Assembly: GCA_900074885.1 (NCBI GenBank)
Contig: FJUW01000007.1
Span: forward strand, 920,704-984,703
Direction: 5' to 3'
From: Rhynchosporium graminicola
Taxonomy: Eukaryota; Ascomycota; Leotiomycetes; Helotiales; Ploettnerulaceae
Length of the DNA: 64,000 bases
In this document: in pieces, positions 1 through 12,027 of the stretch
Position numbering within the stretch: position 1 is the stretch's first letter
Layout: every line of letters starts with the position of its first letter
Made by a program: the position numbers and the translations under genes
Notes under the pieces: generated by a model
The model's input: the letters and a program-made list of their open reading frames with translations, nothing else
What the model was told of the DNA's origin: nothing
Database searches by the model: none

Positions 1-962
1 GAGATGATCTCAGCAGCCTAGAGATACCCATCGAAGATAATCAGAGCTCCTCTTCACCCAAAGAGGAAACCAAATCCGCTTCCTCAGAGGCCAAATCCGA
101 AGCGACCCCTTCGAAAGACCCAAGTTCCGCTAATTTCTCTTCTGTGCCCATGAAGAAGTCGGCAAGTCCTGCAAAGGAGCAGACACGCCCACTACTTCCC
201 TCCGTCGAGCATCTCATGCACCAGCATAGCATCGACCCCTCCAAAATCTCCGAGATGACACCCTCAGGGCCCAATAACCGCCTACTGAAGGGCGATGTTC
301 TAGCATACCTAGGCACTGTCTCCTCTTCCTATCCAGCTGAGCTGTCCAGCAAAATCTCTAAATTGAGCCGCCTCGACCTAAGCAACATCAAGCTCGCAGC
401 ACCAGCTCCTAAACCTGCCGCAATCCAGAAAGCCGCAGTACCAACCCCAGAACCAGTCAAGGAGTCACAAATTCAGGTACCTATCTCCATGAAGGCAGTG
501 TTGGAAGTGCAAAAGAGAATCCAGAGCACACTCGGCGTATTCATGCCGCTCTCGACTTTCATCGCCCGCGCGACAGAAGTCGCGAATGACGATCTCCCAC
601 GCTCGAAGTTCTATAAGCCAACCGCAGATGATCTCTTTAATTCCATACTCGGTCTGGACAAAGTCGATACCACTCCTGGAGTACGAGGTACATTCCTCCC
701 CCAGGTCCAAGCTTTGCCCTCCGCTGCGCCACGGTCGACCTCTGCGAAGAGTTCTGTGAAGAAGAACGATATCATTGATATCTTATCCGGCAAGAAGACA
801 TCTGTCTCTTCCAAACCAAGTGGTAAGCCTTTGCCAGGACTTTCAAATGTGGTCAACGTGTTCAGTCTATCTGTCCCAGCAGGCGATGAGAAAAGGGCAC
901 AAATATTTTTGCAAAGGATGAGGACTGTCCTAGAAGCCGAGCCAGGGAGATTGGTGCTGTGA
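1..962 (+). CDS. PDX1: Pyruvate dehydrogenase complex E3-binding protein (protein X), 3' part
   Basis: An open frame enters from the left edge (first full codon at base 3) and ends at TGA 960-962, so the N-terminus and probably the lipoyl domain lie outside the window. The visible 319 residues begin with a Ser/Glu/Lys-rich linker. A peripheral subunit-binding domain follows (coded by about 195-320, motif SVEHLMHQHSIDPSKI then GPNNRLLKGDVLAYL). An Ala/Pro linker and a short C-terminal region come last. Known for the family: protein X anchors dihydrolipoamide dehydrogenase (E3) to the E2 core of the mitochondrial pyruvate dehydrogenase complex. The catalytic HxxxDG motif of E2 acetyltransferases is absent and the C-terminus is short, which favours E3BP over E2. 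No intron is needed in the visible part. The gene converges with the minus-strand gene ending at 1335. Confidence 0.85.
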   Translation, partial: DDLSSLEIPIEDNQSSSSPKEETKSASSEAKSEATPSKDPSSANFSSVPMKKSASPAKEQTRPLLPSVEHLMHQHSIDPSKISEMTPSGPNNRLLKGDVLAYLGTVSSSYPAELSSKISKLSRLDLSNIKLAAPAPKPAAIQKAAVPTPEPVKESQIQVPISMKAVLEVQKRIQSTLGVFMPLSTFIARATEVANDDLPRSKFYKPTADDLFNSILGLDKVDTTPGVRGTFLPQVQALPSAAPRSTSAKSSVKKNDIIDILSGKKTSVSSKPSGKPLPGLSNVVNVFSLSVPAGDEKRAQIFLQRMRTVLEAEPGRLVL

Positions 963-1334
963 TTAAGTGCTTGTAATATAGTTGCGCAAATAGACTGATG
1001 ATACCAATAACGCTGTTAAAGCTTGAAACAGGAAAGGACACAGGAAAGGACACAGGATTCCATATTGAAGGTCCCCATGAGAGGTCACGATAGGCCAGTA
1101 TTTTACATACAGCGTCACATGAATAGCTCTCGTCTAGTGACGGATTGAACCTCTGCCATTCTTCCCCTTCAGATTAAAGTCTGTGTGTTCGCATCTTTTT
1201 CAAGCTTCTTTGCTGTTCGATTTTGCTTCCCAAAGTTCCATGCTTCTCAACATCCTTTCCGTCATCACTTCGCAGGCAATGAAGGCTCCTAGACTCTGTC
1301 AGCAGTCTGCTTCAGTTTTATGTCAAGCGTGAAT
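963..1334. other. Convergent intergenic spacer
   Basis: This is the 3' space between the E3-binding protein gene and the minus-strand hypothetical gene. The short repeat CAGGAAAGGACA occurs twice in tandem near 1028-1055. No gene is recognised on the plus strand. The minus-strand gene could extend here, because a donor inside its last exon (GTAGAG, just after the FEDL codons) and an acceptor near 1302 would keep frame to a TGA at 1200-1202 and replace the last residues. Confidence 0.5.
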
Positions 1335-3071
1335 CTAATGAGTTACAATTGTTCCAACAGAGCTACCTGGCAGCTCTACCAAGTCCTCAAAGTGCCCACT
1401 CATAGCTGCGAAATTAAACAAGCCATCAACAAGCACACTCTCATCATCATCATCATCCTCATCATCCTCATCTTCTTCTTCGTATGCACCGAACCTCTGA
1501 CCTACTTGCCCTTCTACAATCGATTGGTCGTAATCACTACTTGAGAACAAGTTGGTGCTCTTGTCTGGAGCATTTGTAATTCGTGGCTTGACGCCGATGT
1601 GGAAGTGGAGAGGCGTGAAGACTTTCTCAATGTCGATAGTGCTTATAGCGGAGACTCTTCGGGCATTTGGCATGTTTCCTGTGACGTGAAGAGGTGCTGG
1701 ATCATCATAATATGTATGCTGGAGAGTTTTGGAAAATCGCGAGAGCTCCTTCTCCAGTTCCGTGGTCTTGGAGTGGAGGCACTCTACGATCTCCTCGGAC
1801 TTCGATCGTGCTTTGGATAGAAGAGTGTACACCAAGTCGGGAGATTTCTTCATGAGCCTTTTGTGTGGTGGTGAGCGGGGAGGCGTAGCGGGAGCCGTTT
1901 CAGGCTCCTCCACTTTAACATCGATTCCAGCTATCCTTTCGTACTTCGCAGATGCAGCTGCTGATGCTTGGCCGCAGCACAGTACCTGTTCTCCTTCTGT
2001 TGCAGCCTTCTCGATTTGTGGTCTCGTTGGAAGCTGTTTCTGGACCGCGGATTGGGTTTGTGGTGTGCACTTCTTTGGCAGAGGTCGTTCAAGTAGGAAT
2101 ACAAATGTAAACTCGCGTGGTAGCCCTCCTTCTTGTTGTGAGTTCTCCTCGAGAGACCAAACTAAGGTGGTATCGGGGATCCGTGGCTCATTGGACGAAG
2201 CGAGAGCTGGGGAGATACCTGGTAATGATCAGCATCAATAGACACGGAAGAAATGTGCCACTGCTTCGGTTCTCCTTGTGATATAGCTTAGACCAAATAG
2301 CAATCTCTTCCGGAAGAAATGTCGCAATGGATCCTAACTTACTGCGCGTCGAGCCCTGACTGAGAACTCGTTAGCATTCGAGAGCTTCAAATATTGTCTA
2401 TCATTCCTCGTTGGGTGCATGAGATTGCTGCGAGGAAAGCAGACCTACATTCTCATGAAGCTTCCCACAACTAGATCCTTTTCGAAACCGACCTTTGGTT
2501 CTAGATCTGCCTTGGCAGGACCCTGGGCTACTCCAAGTGAGGCACCAAGCTGGGAGCATCAGCCTCGTGACTCGGTCAACGCTATTGTACTCACCTGAAA
2601 GTTCCATTTCAAACTGGCACTGCTGATCCTCCCAAATGCTAGATGTGGTGCAAACCGCAAAATCCTCAGCAGAGATACATCCTGATTTGCAGCCCTGATT
2701 TCGACAGTAGCACTCTGGAACCGATGCTCTTCACTCAACGACGGATGTAACGTGAAAGCAATAGCAACAAACGTTACATAGGTCTTTGAGAAGTGCACCC
2801 CTTGCTCGTCTGGTGCAGAAGAAGGGTGGATATTTGGCGAAATGAAAACACCGTTCTGCAACCGCTGGAGGTGCCCCGAGATGTAGGATTCCCCGAAAAA
2901 GTATCGTTCGTAGAGGAGGTTATGTGTCAATTGGTATTTTTGGAGAGGAATGTGCGTGTTGGTCTTGAATTTGATAGGTGGTTTGGTGGTTTTAGAGTCG
3001 AGCATTTGTGAGGTTGTGATGTCACTCATGAGGTCGAGCGGAGCGGGAAATGAAGAGGTTTCTGTGGCCAT
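1335..3071 (-). CDS. Hypothetical protein with C-terminal acidic tract, four exons
   Basis: I do not recognise the family. The model joins exons 3071-2595, 2549-2449, 2359-2343 and 2218-1335 (492 aa). All junctions are GT-AG and keep phase: GTGAGT donor at 2594, GTAGGT at 2448, GTAAGT at 2342. Exon 3 is only 17 nt and is needed to keep frame. The N-terminal 240 residues look like a folded beta-rich domain (motifs YERYFFGESYISGHL, TYVTFVAIAFTLHPSL, LVWSLEENSQQ, REFTFVFLLERPLPK). A Lys/Pro-rich linker and a predicted helix (KARSKSEEIVECLHSK) follow, then an Asp/Glu run coded by CAT/CAT-like repeats at 1440-1485 and a hydrophobic tail segment. No signal peptide is seen. The C-terminus is uncertain because an extra 3' exon is possible. 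The start ATG at 3071 is the first in frame. Confidence 0.7.
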
Positions 3072-6050
3072 ACTGAGTAATTTGGTGATATTCTAAGAAT
3101 ATTATGGCTAGGAAGATAGAGACAATGGGACGTTAATGTATTAATAAGGCTGTTGTTGAAGGGAAGATCTCTATTGCGTGCTTATCATAGATCTATCTGA
3201 GGAAGGAGCAGTTCTTGTCGCATACTCGCTCACAAGCTTCCCTACAGAATTGGGAACATAAACTCCTAGAAAAAAACCAAAAAATGGCTGACTGTTCCAA
3301 AAACCTTCAAAATTGTCTCCCTGGATCGAGGCCATGTCCATCATATTCAAAATATGCGAGACTGGAAAGGAGAGAACCAGAGAAAGACATGAGATATCGG
3401 TCTCATTCGTACGTGTGAAGATTTCTAGAACATTTTACTAACACCTAGCTCGTTTTAGCAGCTGCTACTGTTTATCCAAAATGGCTCTTGCATCTACTGC
3501 AAGTCCATGAGCAGTGGAACAGTGATGCAGAATTATTCAAAACCTTACCTACCTTGAAAACCACGCATAGAGTCGCTACAATGCGTGAGTGTTATCCATA
3601 AGATCTCTGCCACCTTTTTGATACACTGACTGCTATTGTGAGTTCTGAACTGTTGTGTCGGTCTGAAAGGCAATAATGTCTTAAAGGTGCAGCGACCGTG
3701 GCTCGGCTCGCTTACCAGAATAAATAGACGCAACCGCAGCCAAGGATAAACCAGGCTACTGGACACTGAAATCTCAATTCATAGAGATTCTAATGCGTCT
3801 GTTGCAATCCAGTAGCTCACTCAGCTTTGTATCGACCAATCTCAGATATCTGTTTACTAAGCCCGACTTCCTTAACCTCACTCCCAACAAATGTCCTAAC
3901 ATGACGAGATCTCGCATTTGAAGTACTCAGATATTTGGATGTGTCTCCAATACAAATTTCATTCAGTGCTTCGATACATAATCCAGAGTACCAATTGGAT
4001 CGGATCATAGCGTTGTGAAAAAGCAAGAAACAGGTCTGAAGATGCGCCTCATCCGCTTGAGACCTCTCAACTACAGGACTATTAATTGAGCATATCTAAT
4101 CCCTCGATTTTAAGTATCGAATAAGCCTTACCAGCTACCTGTTTCTACCTACCAATATCCCAAACATTATGAAGTGATCTTGGCATTAATGTCTATATAA
4201 ATATTAGAAGCTCGATTGAAAGTTCTCTATCCAGTCTTGGCTCGATCTTGCCTTCTCCAAATCCTCTAGCCTATGGATCTGATTGAAGCTTTTTCTTACA
4301 GGTAGAGCTCAAACGCTCGAGCACGCAACTTCCAAGTATTATCTCTTGGACCAGATCTGGACTCGGTAGTCGCGGCAAAATGGTTAAAACCCAGCCGCCT
4401 CACTTTGTACTTTGTTTTGTCTTAATCTTCTCTTACTTTCGTCTCATAAGAATAGACTCATATGGTGGAACTGTCTTTTGTTGTTTTCCATTACCACGGT
4501 TACGGTTGGGACCACAATATGTCTCGGACTGCTTTGACCACTGCCGCCTGATTGGCTGGCAGCCGAAGCAAAGCAAGTGTGTAAATAAACACGAATCACT
4601 CCCCGACTTATATCGATCTACATTACAACGCAATAATCAGCAGTTAATCTACCAGTATATATCACCACGATCAAGACCAAGAAACCTGCAATTCTAGCAT
4701 TTTGAAGCCATCTTCGCTTCCTTGAACAGCACTTGGTCCCGGCGCCAAGCCAGCAAGTTTGGCAATGTGTCAACCGAGGTCTATTTGGTACGGTCGTCAA
4801 GTTATTGGGCACTTCTAGCGAAAGACATCACGAGGAAAGATTTGAATGACTGATACACTCTGCTTGAAGAATTGAATGTGACGGCACATTGTCGTTGATC
4901 GGTGTAAAGGTCCACTGATCTAGTGTTTGTGTAGCTCTGCTTCGTTTCATAGACTTATGGCCTTCTGCTTTTGGACATTGCCATTGATTGTAGCGATATT
5001 CTACAGAAGAGTCTTCACTAAAATGCTACAGCTATGAAAAACAAAAATTACCTCGGTAGTTGGTAAATTGATGAGGTTCAGAGCTTTTGCGCCCTCCAGC
5101 AGAAGAGATGTATCCATAAGAGGAGGAATGGACCGTTTGCCATAACACATATGGAATCAAGTTCTGCGGTCCCAGAATTTGCCTACGGATGCAGCTTGTC
5201 ATATGAAATCAGACGAAGACTGCATCAAGGTAAAGCAAACGAACATAAGACAATGAGCAAGGTCCGAGATACGGGTAGCCCAAAAGCTCATCAATAGAGC
5301 AAACAAAATTGTCGGCTAAGGCTTGAACTTGACAAGGACATAGACCTTGGATCACTAATTTCCGAGACACAGTACAACGAATACGTGGACGAGCTGTAAA
5401 TGGAGCCACAAAGTCGTCGTAATGTACTGTAAGTCCAACATCGGGATTTTGGATGTCCTGGGAGCATAGTCCTTGCCAAGGTACTACCTCAGCCTCACCC
5501 ACCCGCCTGGGCTTGCCCGTGGCGGTGAGAGTTCTGCCAGCCGCTAGAGTAAGCGAGGATCGTCAAAAGCTCCACCGACTTTGTTGACCTGACGAACCAT
5601 ATAACACAGGGCACAACTGAGGGAATTGATGATGCCAATGTCCAAGCAGAACTCACAATGGCAGGTCCAGAAAAACATCCAATTTCCAAGGTCAAGGGCT
5701 CCGCTGTCATTGAGATTGGCCAGTGCAACCTTGGAAGTTGCGTGTTGTCATGGTGGGTCCCACCCCAGCCTTTCTCCCAACCTCCTACATCTCCTCTGTG
5801 GGAGGTACTTCTAGTCCTGCGGGCAGACGCATTTACCAAACATCTAGCCCATATCAAACGCCTCTTTGTACATTACTCACCATCTCGCACACTGGTATCA
5901 CCCAAAGACTAATCGCCTTATCCTTTTACTACTTATCCCCGGACATTTGAATCATTTACATAGATTTGGCGAGACTTCAGTCCTCTGCTTTCCGTATATT
6001 TGATCGATTTCTTTCCTTTCTGTACAAACACCCTTCTTGTCTGCATAATA
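3072..6050. other. Long intergenic region, no supported gene
   Basis: Nearly 3 kb lie between the divergent hypothetical gene (-) and the GH16 gene (+). Only short frames without recognisable domains, convincing introns or biased codon use are present on either strand. The right part near 5900-6050 is pyrimidine-rich and probably holds the promoter and 5' leader of the GH16 gene. No transposon terminal repeats were seen. Confidence 0.55.
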
Positions 6051-7599
6051 ATGTTTTCGAAATCGATATTCGCTGTAGCAGCAACGATATGTGAGCTAGC
6101 TACAGCTCAAACTTTCTCCTCTTGCAATCCTCTCTACACAAGTAAGTAATCCTGTCCAAGCTGCACATTCCGGATGTAACGCTGACATATAAACAGCCGG
6201 CTGCCCTGCAAACACGGCATTAGGAAAGTCAATCAACGTCGACTTCACAAAAGGCTCAGTCAACTCCTTTACAGCCAGCGGAAACCCTACCTACGATTCG
6301 AGCGGAGTTCACTTCACAGTCGCAGGACCTGGGGCCGCTCCCCAACTCGCCAGCGTATTCTATATAATGTTTGGGAAGGTTCAGATTACGATGAAGTCTG
6401 CTCCAGGTGCAGGTGTCGTAAGCACACTTGTGCTGCAATCCGACACTCTCGACGAGATCGATATGGAATGGCTGGGAGCAGACGATACGGAAGTGCAAAC
6501 GAACTACTTTGGGAAAGGAGACATCACAACCTACAATAGAGGAGCCTTTAACCCGGCACCAAACAACCAAGGAGAATTCATCACATACACAATCGACTGG
6601 ACTTCGGAACAAATAAAGTGGTATGTTGGAAACAAACTTGTCCGGGTCCTTACCCCAGCTACGGCCGACAAAAACCAGTACCCACAATCGCCTATGCAGA
6701 TCAAGTTCGGATCGTGGTCTGGAGGAGACTCTTCAAACCCCTCTGGAACAATTTCTTGGGCTCGTGGACCGACGGATTACTCAAAGGGACCATTCACAAT
6801 GACTGTCCAGTCAATCGCCGTTACCGACTATTCGACCGGAACCCAATACAAATATGGTGACACCAGTGGTAATTGGGGATCAATTCAAGCAGTCGGTGGA
6901 AAAGTCAATGGAAATTCTGGTGCTGCAGCAGCTCCCGTGGCCATCGCAGATGCTCCAGCTATTACATCTGCCTCGCCATCTATTCCAGCCGGACTAGGAG
7001 ACAACCATGGATCTACAGCCCACCAGACCGGCTGGCCTTGGGTCGCAACCACGACTCTCGCGACAATAACTCCAGTTCCCACAGTGGCCGGGCTCCCCAG
7101 TGGATGGATCATCACATCAGAAGGGAAAATACAGCCTGCAAGTTCTGCGGCAGTACGTATGTCCTACCCCTCCTTGCCTCGCGTGTTCGAGCTTTCCGTA
7201 ACGCAAACTAACAAGATACAGATACCATTATCAACCCCCTTTCCTTCAGCGGGCTTATCGCCGTTACCATTATTTCCGCCTTTGGGAGGTGGACTTGATG
7301 TATCAACTGGGTTCGATGACCGCGGATTTCCAACAACATATACACGTCAGTATGGCTGGGCGACTATGTCAAAAAGCTATGACGATCGAGGATTCTTGAT
7401 CACAGCTGGTCCAACGAGGACGGTGGCCGGCCAGGCAGAACAGACGCAAGCTGCGTGCTTTGGTCCGAACTGCGGGAATGCAGGGAAGGCCATGAGCGCA
7501 AGTAATTCGAAGGCAGTCGGTGCGCAGAAGAATCCTGCTTGGCAATATTTTGCCGTTCTGGGGGCTTTGGTTGTGATGATACAGAGTTTGCTACTTTGA
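6051..7599 (+). CDS. GH16 CRH-type chitin-glucan transglycosylase, secreted, GPI-type tail
   Basis: Exons 6051-6141, 6197-7152 and 7222-7599 give 474 aa. A signal peptide (about residues 1-19, ending near ATA-QTF) is followed by the conserved Cys pair region (CNPLY, GCPAN). The GH16 catalytic loop DEIDMEWLG lies near residue 116, with nucleophile and acid/base glutamates in the DEIDxE pattern. Known for the family: CRH/Utr2/Crf enzymes link chitin to beta-1,6 and beta-1,3 glucan at the cell surface. The C-terminal part is Ser/Ala/Pro-rich. It holds two related motifs, FDDRGFPTT and YDDRGFLIT, and ends in a hydrophobic stretch (PAWQYFAVLGALVVMIQSLLL) typical of a GPI-anchor signal. The intron at 7153-7221 (69 nt, GTACGT donor) keeps frame. 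A second donor, GTATGT at 7157, would instead give a truncated product. The gene stands alone on its strand. Confidence 0.9.
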
Positions 7600-9100
7600 A
7601 TGGACAAATTGATGTCATGTGCTTGTGATCTATGGGAATCGATTGGAGTACAGGCTAAGAAATAGGAATGAGCCAGGTGGCAGGGACATGACCTTGGCTG
7701 GTTGATGAAAGCTTACGAGTTACGATAGTTTAATGAACAAATAATAGAACAGTCAAATGCTAGCTTTAGCGAACATCAATCGATGTCTCTTTCACAGCTC
7801 TATAAATTTTTATTAGAGGTTGATGGAGAAGGGTGATGATAGCCTACCTATGCGCGCGAACCCATTGACGAAGACTGTGGCGATCAGGTGCGTGGATGAT
7901 AAACAAGATTGCGTGAAATGATCTCCGGAAGGAACTTCAATTTGGTACCCATGTGGTCAGGGCGTCCGATTGTAGGGTACTAGATTTTGTCATATATTAC
8001 TTGTATGATCGAAATTGCGCTGAAGAGTTGAGGGTGAGATGCTGACCGTCACAATCGAATTGCGAAATCGACTGGGAATAAGAAGGAACAGGAACTGGCA
8101 TGGGGGCTGCCAAGTCGAAAGCCCTGGGAAGAGGGGATGATGTGAGCTAGGGACCGAACGCGGGCGGCTCGCTCAGGTACGGAATCAAAACAAAACGGAC
8201 CCCCAAGTAATACTACCAGGTGAGAAATGTCCCAGCAAGAGAAGTTGGAAATAGATGCATTTTTGCAGAAGTGCTATGGGAATCATCGTGTGATGACTTC
8301 CTGTAGATCAAGTCTACTACGCTGTACATGGACGATTCGAGAAGTGTATTAGACAGCTCGAAGAAGTGCACAAATACCGCGCGAAAGAAAAAAGTGAGAA
8401 TTCAATCTCGGCTGCAATAAGCTCTTGCCACCGCAACAACCAGGGAGGAGAATACTAGAAACAGGCTTGCGGTCTTTGGTTCTTTCAAATTGCCGACCGA
8501 TAAATAAAGCTAGTGGAAATTGAGGAGGATGATCTAAATTCGTGTCTGGTGATGCATGAGCAAGTAAGCTGAATGTACAAGTGTCATAGTCCAGAATGCA
8601 AGTTCTCAAGGTAGCGTAATATGCTGGTGAATGTGCGTAATTCCCATTGAAGATCCGATGTTATTTTTACAGCGTTGAGTCAGGATATGCTCTAGGATCA
8701 TCGAGCGAGCTCAACCTTCATTGGAGATGTATCTGGCATCGTCTGGATGAATCTTAGCGCCCAAATGTATTGGAAAGCCTCTTCAATGTCCTGCAGTCTA
8801 CATTCAGTTCAACTCCGATACCGTGTTGCAAAACAACGCGAGTTTGGTATTATATCGACGCCGTTTCTTGCCGTATCGAGCATTCACACAACAAAAATAC
8901 CATCATCCCCATGTGACACCCCAATCATCCAGTGACATTTTTCTCACAGCGCAAGTTCCTTTCATACACATATCGTAAAAAGAGACAACATACCCACACT
9001 CATCCAGCACTAATATCAAAAGTCATCTACAGCTTTCCGTCAGCTCATGTTCTACAAAGTCACGTTTTGTCCCACCAAGACTTCTAGCGCCTAGTGCAAA

Positions 9101-9225
9101 AAAAGTTTTGTTGCACGTCGTACAACCGTTGTGCTGGAAATCTAGGACGATGCACGCACGGACTTACCACCTGTTGCTAAGGTTGTCAGCAATTAGAACG
9201 CAGCATTACGGATAACGCTAAGATG
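9101..9225. repeat. Diverged copy A of a short dispersed repeat
   Basis: This block begins AAAAGTTTTGTTGCACGTCG and includes CACGGACTTACCACC and GCTAAGATGCC. The same order of words occurs in the longer block at 9613-9770 (AAAAGGTTTTGTTGCACGTCG, CACGGACTACCGC, CTTAGCGTAAGAATGC). The two look like relatives separated by indels. The element type is unknown. Confidence 0.45.
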
Positions 9226-9612
9226 CCAATAGCAGCAGATATTGAAAATTGATTCACTGTTACCTGCGCGGATATATTACCCACGATTGGATGCCAACAG
9301 ATCAATCAATTATGCTGCACAGAAAGAAGCATGCAGCCAAATTTTGGCTCGAAGATTACTTATTGATGTGCTTTTGACAGTGAAAGGCAGTCAATGCCCT
9401 TCGCATTACATAGGTACAGGATCAATCCTCCTCGGATGCTAGAATTATTCTACTCCTGCACACCACGACAATACTCAACCTACTATACCATATCTATGAA
9501 AAAAAAAAAATGAACACTCTATTTTCCTCGCCAGCTCTTCTCCACCCCCAATCAAGTACAAGCAGGAATCCTAAAGTCACGTGTATGTGCCAAGCCGCAA
9601 GCGGCCGCGTGG

Positions 9613-9770
9613 AAAAGGTTTTGTTGCACGTCGCTGAAGTCGCTGAAGTCGCTGAATGCGGGGAGAAATTGTCGCTTTGTTAAGGAGTCTCGGAATTTGT
9701 AGCGTGCACGGACTACCGCATTGTTGACATTCTCGACATTGTTTAGCAGCTTAGCGTAAGAATGCGGCAC
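9613..9770. repeat. Copy B of a short dispersed repeat with internal 9-bp tandem
   Basis: This is the partner of the block at 9101. It additionally carries three copies of a 9-bp unit (TCGCTGAAG) at about 9631-9657. It contains no long open frame and no clear terminal inverted repeats, so it could be a remnant of a non-autonomous element or simply duplicated intergenic DNA. Confidence 0.45.
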
Positions 9771-9954
9771 AACACAGCTTTGCGGCCAACGCCGATTACA
9801 TCGCAAGGGAATGTCAGCGAGGCCGTTTTCATGTCTGCGCGATTTTCATGTAAATGATTCGATTGAATGGCAATTGATTTGAGTTATTAATTACACATTT
9901 ATGGAGGTGTGTAGTGCAGTGCCTGTGTGAATGTTGTCGAAAGTTTTGTATATT

Positions 9955-9980
9955 TTATTATTATTATTATTATTATTATA
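9955..9980. repeat. (TTA)n microsatellite
   Basis: About eight perfect TTA triplets lie in a gene-free stretch. No function is inferred. Confidence 0.9.
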
Positions 9981-10566
9981 CAGATTTGACTTGTATTTGT
10001 GATTTACTGTCGAAACATCAAGCATGCTTTCACAAATGCACAAACGACGAAATCTTGAGGATATAACGAAGGGACTCACATGAGTAGTAGAAAGGCTTGA
10101 ATAAGACAAATGCCTGCGAATCCATCAGTAGACATCGCATCTAACGGTCTGAGAAAGCTATTGCTGATTTGACCTGAGGCCTGCGAAGTTCTCTCGCTTC
10201 TTTCCTGTGTAAGGAGGAAATGATTGTATCCACGCCGTACCACTAAGTACGATTACTGTGTTCCTTGTTTATGACAAATGTCTGCCACAAAGGAGGATGC
10301 GATAACAACGTCTCATAGCATATCACTTTTAACTCAACTGAATCTAGGGAAACACCCCCGAAGCCTTGCTACGGGACAGGGCACCCTTCATTCCGGTGTT
10401 GCCAGTAAAGCCACCATCACTCAACATGTTCAACATTGTCCGCGTTGTTAGCCTGGCTGTGGGAAAACACACATAAAGAAGGGAAAAAATCGAGCAGATA
10501 GCGGGGATTCGCAATCCCGAGATTTTTCCAGTTCATAGAGGTACTGTACATGGTAATGGCCTTCGA

Positions 10567-11268
10567 TCAAACCGCACTTTCAAGAATCTCCTTCTTCTCT
10601 TCCTCAGCAGCACTGGCGAATTTACCACGTCCACCAGTAGGATCGTGACCTCCATGGCCAGCAGTGACGATGGCAGCATCAACCTCTTTCCAATGTCAGT
10701 GAGTTGTCGTCGCACATATGAGAATACCAAGAAAGAGTCACATACCAGCATATTCCTCACTGGTATTAGCCCACCTCCACATCTTCTCCCTACGAAACTC
10801 CTCATAATCCCATTCCACCTTCTCCAAGGACACATCCGCCTGGGTGTATATGTACGTCTCTGTTGCTTTCTCTTCACCTTCTACTTCCTTCTCTCCATCT
10901 TTGATCAGCAGGTTCACTGCGACTTTTGTTCTTGTGTATTCTTCTCCCTCGAAGATATCTAGGCGCCAGATATCACCATCCGTGAGACCAGTGACGTAGA
11001 TGCCACGAACGGACCGACCTTTCTCTGATACGACGCCAGGATAGTCAGCGCCGAGGATTTTTTGCCGGGAATGGTCGTGGAGGATAGCTGGGTAGTGAGT
11101 GAGCTGTGCAGCGAGGATCTTGGTGACTGGAGTGAGCTTTTCATCGCCGTAGATGCAGCGATAGAGAACCTCGCGGGCCATCTAAGTTGTTTGTCAGTGT
11201 GTTTCAATTTGGAGATATTATTTCAGACGTACCAGAGTGCCATAGAAGAATGCTGAATTATCCCCCAT
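10567..11268 (-). CDS. AIG2/gamma-glutamylcyclotransferase-like protein
   Basis: Exons 11268-11233, 11181-10746 and 10685-10567 give 196 aa. The 36-nt first exon encodes the family start motif FFYGTL, and the intron (51 nt, GTACGT...TTAG) lands on the codon for MAREVLY. The small GGCT/AIG2 beta-barrel continues with YPAILHD, RGIYVTGL, the acidic segment DIFEGEEY (family position of the catalytic Glu) and a C-terminal helix WDYEEFRREKMWRW. The last intron uses GTATGT at 10745 and leads to a tail with HDPTGGRGKF, a motif I recall from fungal members. Ignoring that intron would end the protein ten bases early at 10738. The enzyme class releases 5-oxoproline from gamma-glutamyl compounds, but fungal AIG2-like members are mostly untested. 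No targeting signal is seen. Confidence 0.85.
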
Positions 11269-11972
11269 CTTTCGTGCTTTCTGCGTTGCGAATTCCCTGC
11301 CAGATTGATGCGATGAGTGAGTGGTGTCTATCAGACTTAGACATTCAATCCCAATTGGAATTGGGCTTGGGCGGGGCTATATCATGTTGGATGTCTTTGT
11401 CGCGATAGAATAATCAAGCTCAATTGCTGCTTGTTTAAGGCATAGAAGCCGAAGAAAGATAAAGTCATCCATTGATTGTGGAATCAACCAATCGGCTATG
11501 ATTGGCTTTCAAACGCCGATAGCATTAAAACTAACTGATGTCTTTGAGAGTTGAAAAATGCAAACTATCAAAGAATATCATCGCCACAAAATACAAACTT
11601 GTAGCAGTGGTTCAGCGTCACTTTGAGGTGCGAGATACAGCGGGGGTGCAACAAGTTTGGTGTCTGGGGGGATCACGAGCAGTCTTCTTTGACGCCGGAA
11701 ACGCCGAAGACGCTACCCGAGCCATATGCATCCCGGAAATACACAACGGCTGAGACCTTCCATTGCATCCCTCTACACTTGGCAAAAACTTCTCTCCTTC
11801 TCAATAGGAACCCATAAGAATTTCAGGGAACATGATTTCTCGTCGTACCTGACAGAAGCCACGAAGCCTAATCCGGAAGGTCAGTATTTCTAGCGCTACA
11901 CGTGCAGATATCATGAACATCAAATGGTGATAACAGGTGCGGAGCTCGTCACCACTAGATCCATGGAAATGG

Positions 11973-11992
11973 CAGGTACCTGTAGGTACCTG
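11973..11992. repeat. Doubled CAGGTACCTG palindrome
   Basis: CAGGTACCTG is a perfect 10-bp palindrome, followed immediately by TAGGTACCTG. It lies in the divergent promoter region of the AIG2-like and metallophosphatase genes and may be a dimeric-factor site. Confidence 0.5.
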
Positions 11993-12027
11993 GGATGAAT
12001 GTAAAAGTCAGGGAGCCAGCCTCCAGC

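Larger units (their letters stand above)
7600..10566. other. Long convergent intergenic region with short repeats, no supported gene
   Basis: This region lies between the GH16 gene (+) and the AIG2-like gene (-). No frame here carries a recognisable domain. It holds a (TTA)n run at 9955-9980 and a pair of related blocks around 9101 and 9613 sharing TTTTGTTGCACGTCG, listed separately. Nothing else stands out. Confidence 0.55.

Noticed and set aside
3215..4700. Short frames between the hypothetical gene and the GH16 gene
   Set aside because: No domain or consistent splice structure; composition is ordinary.
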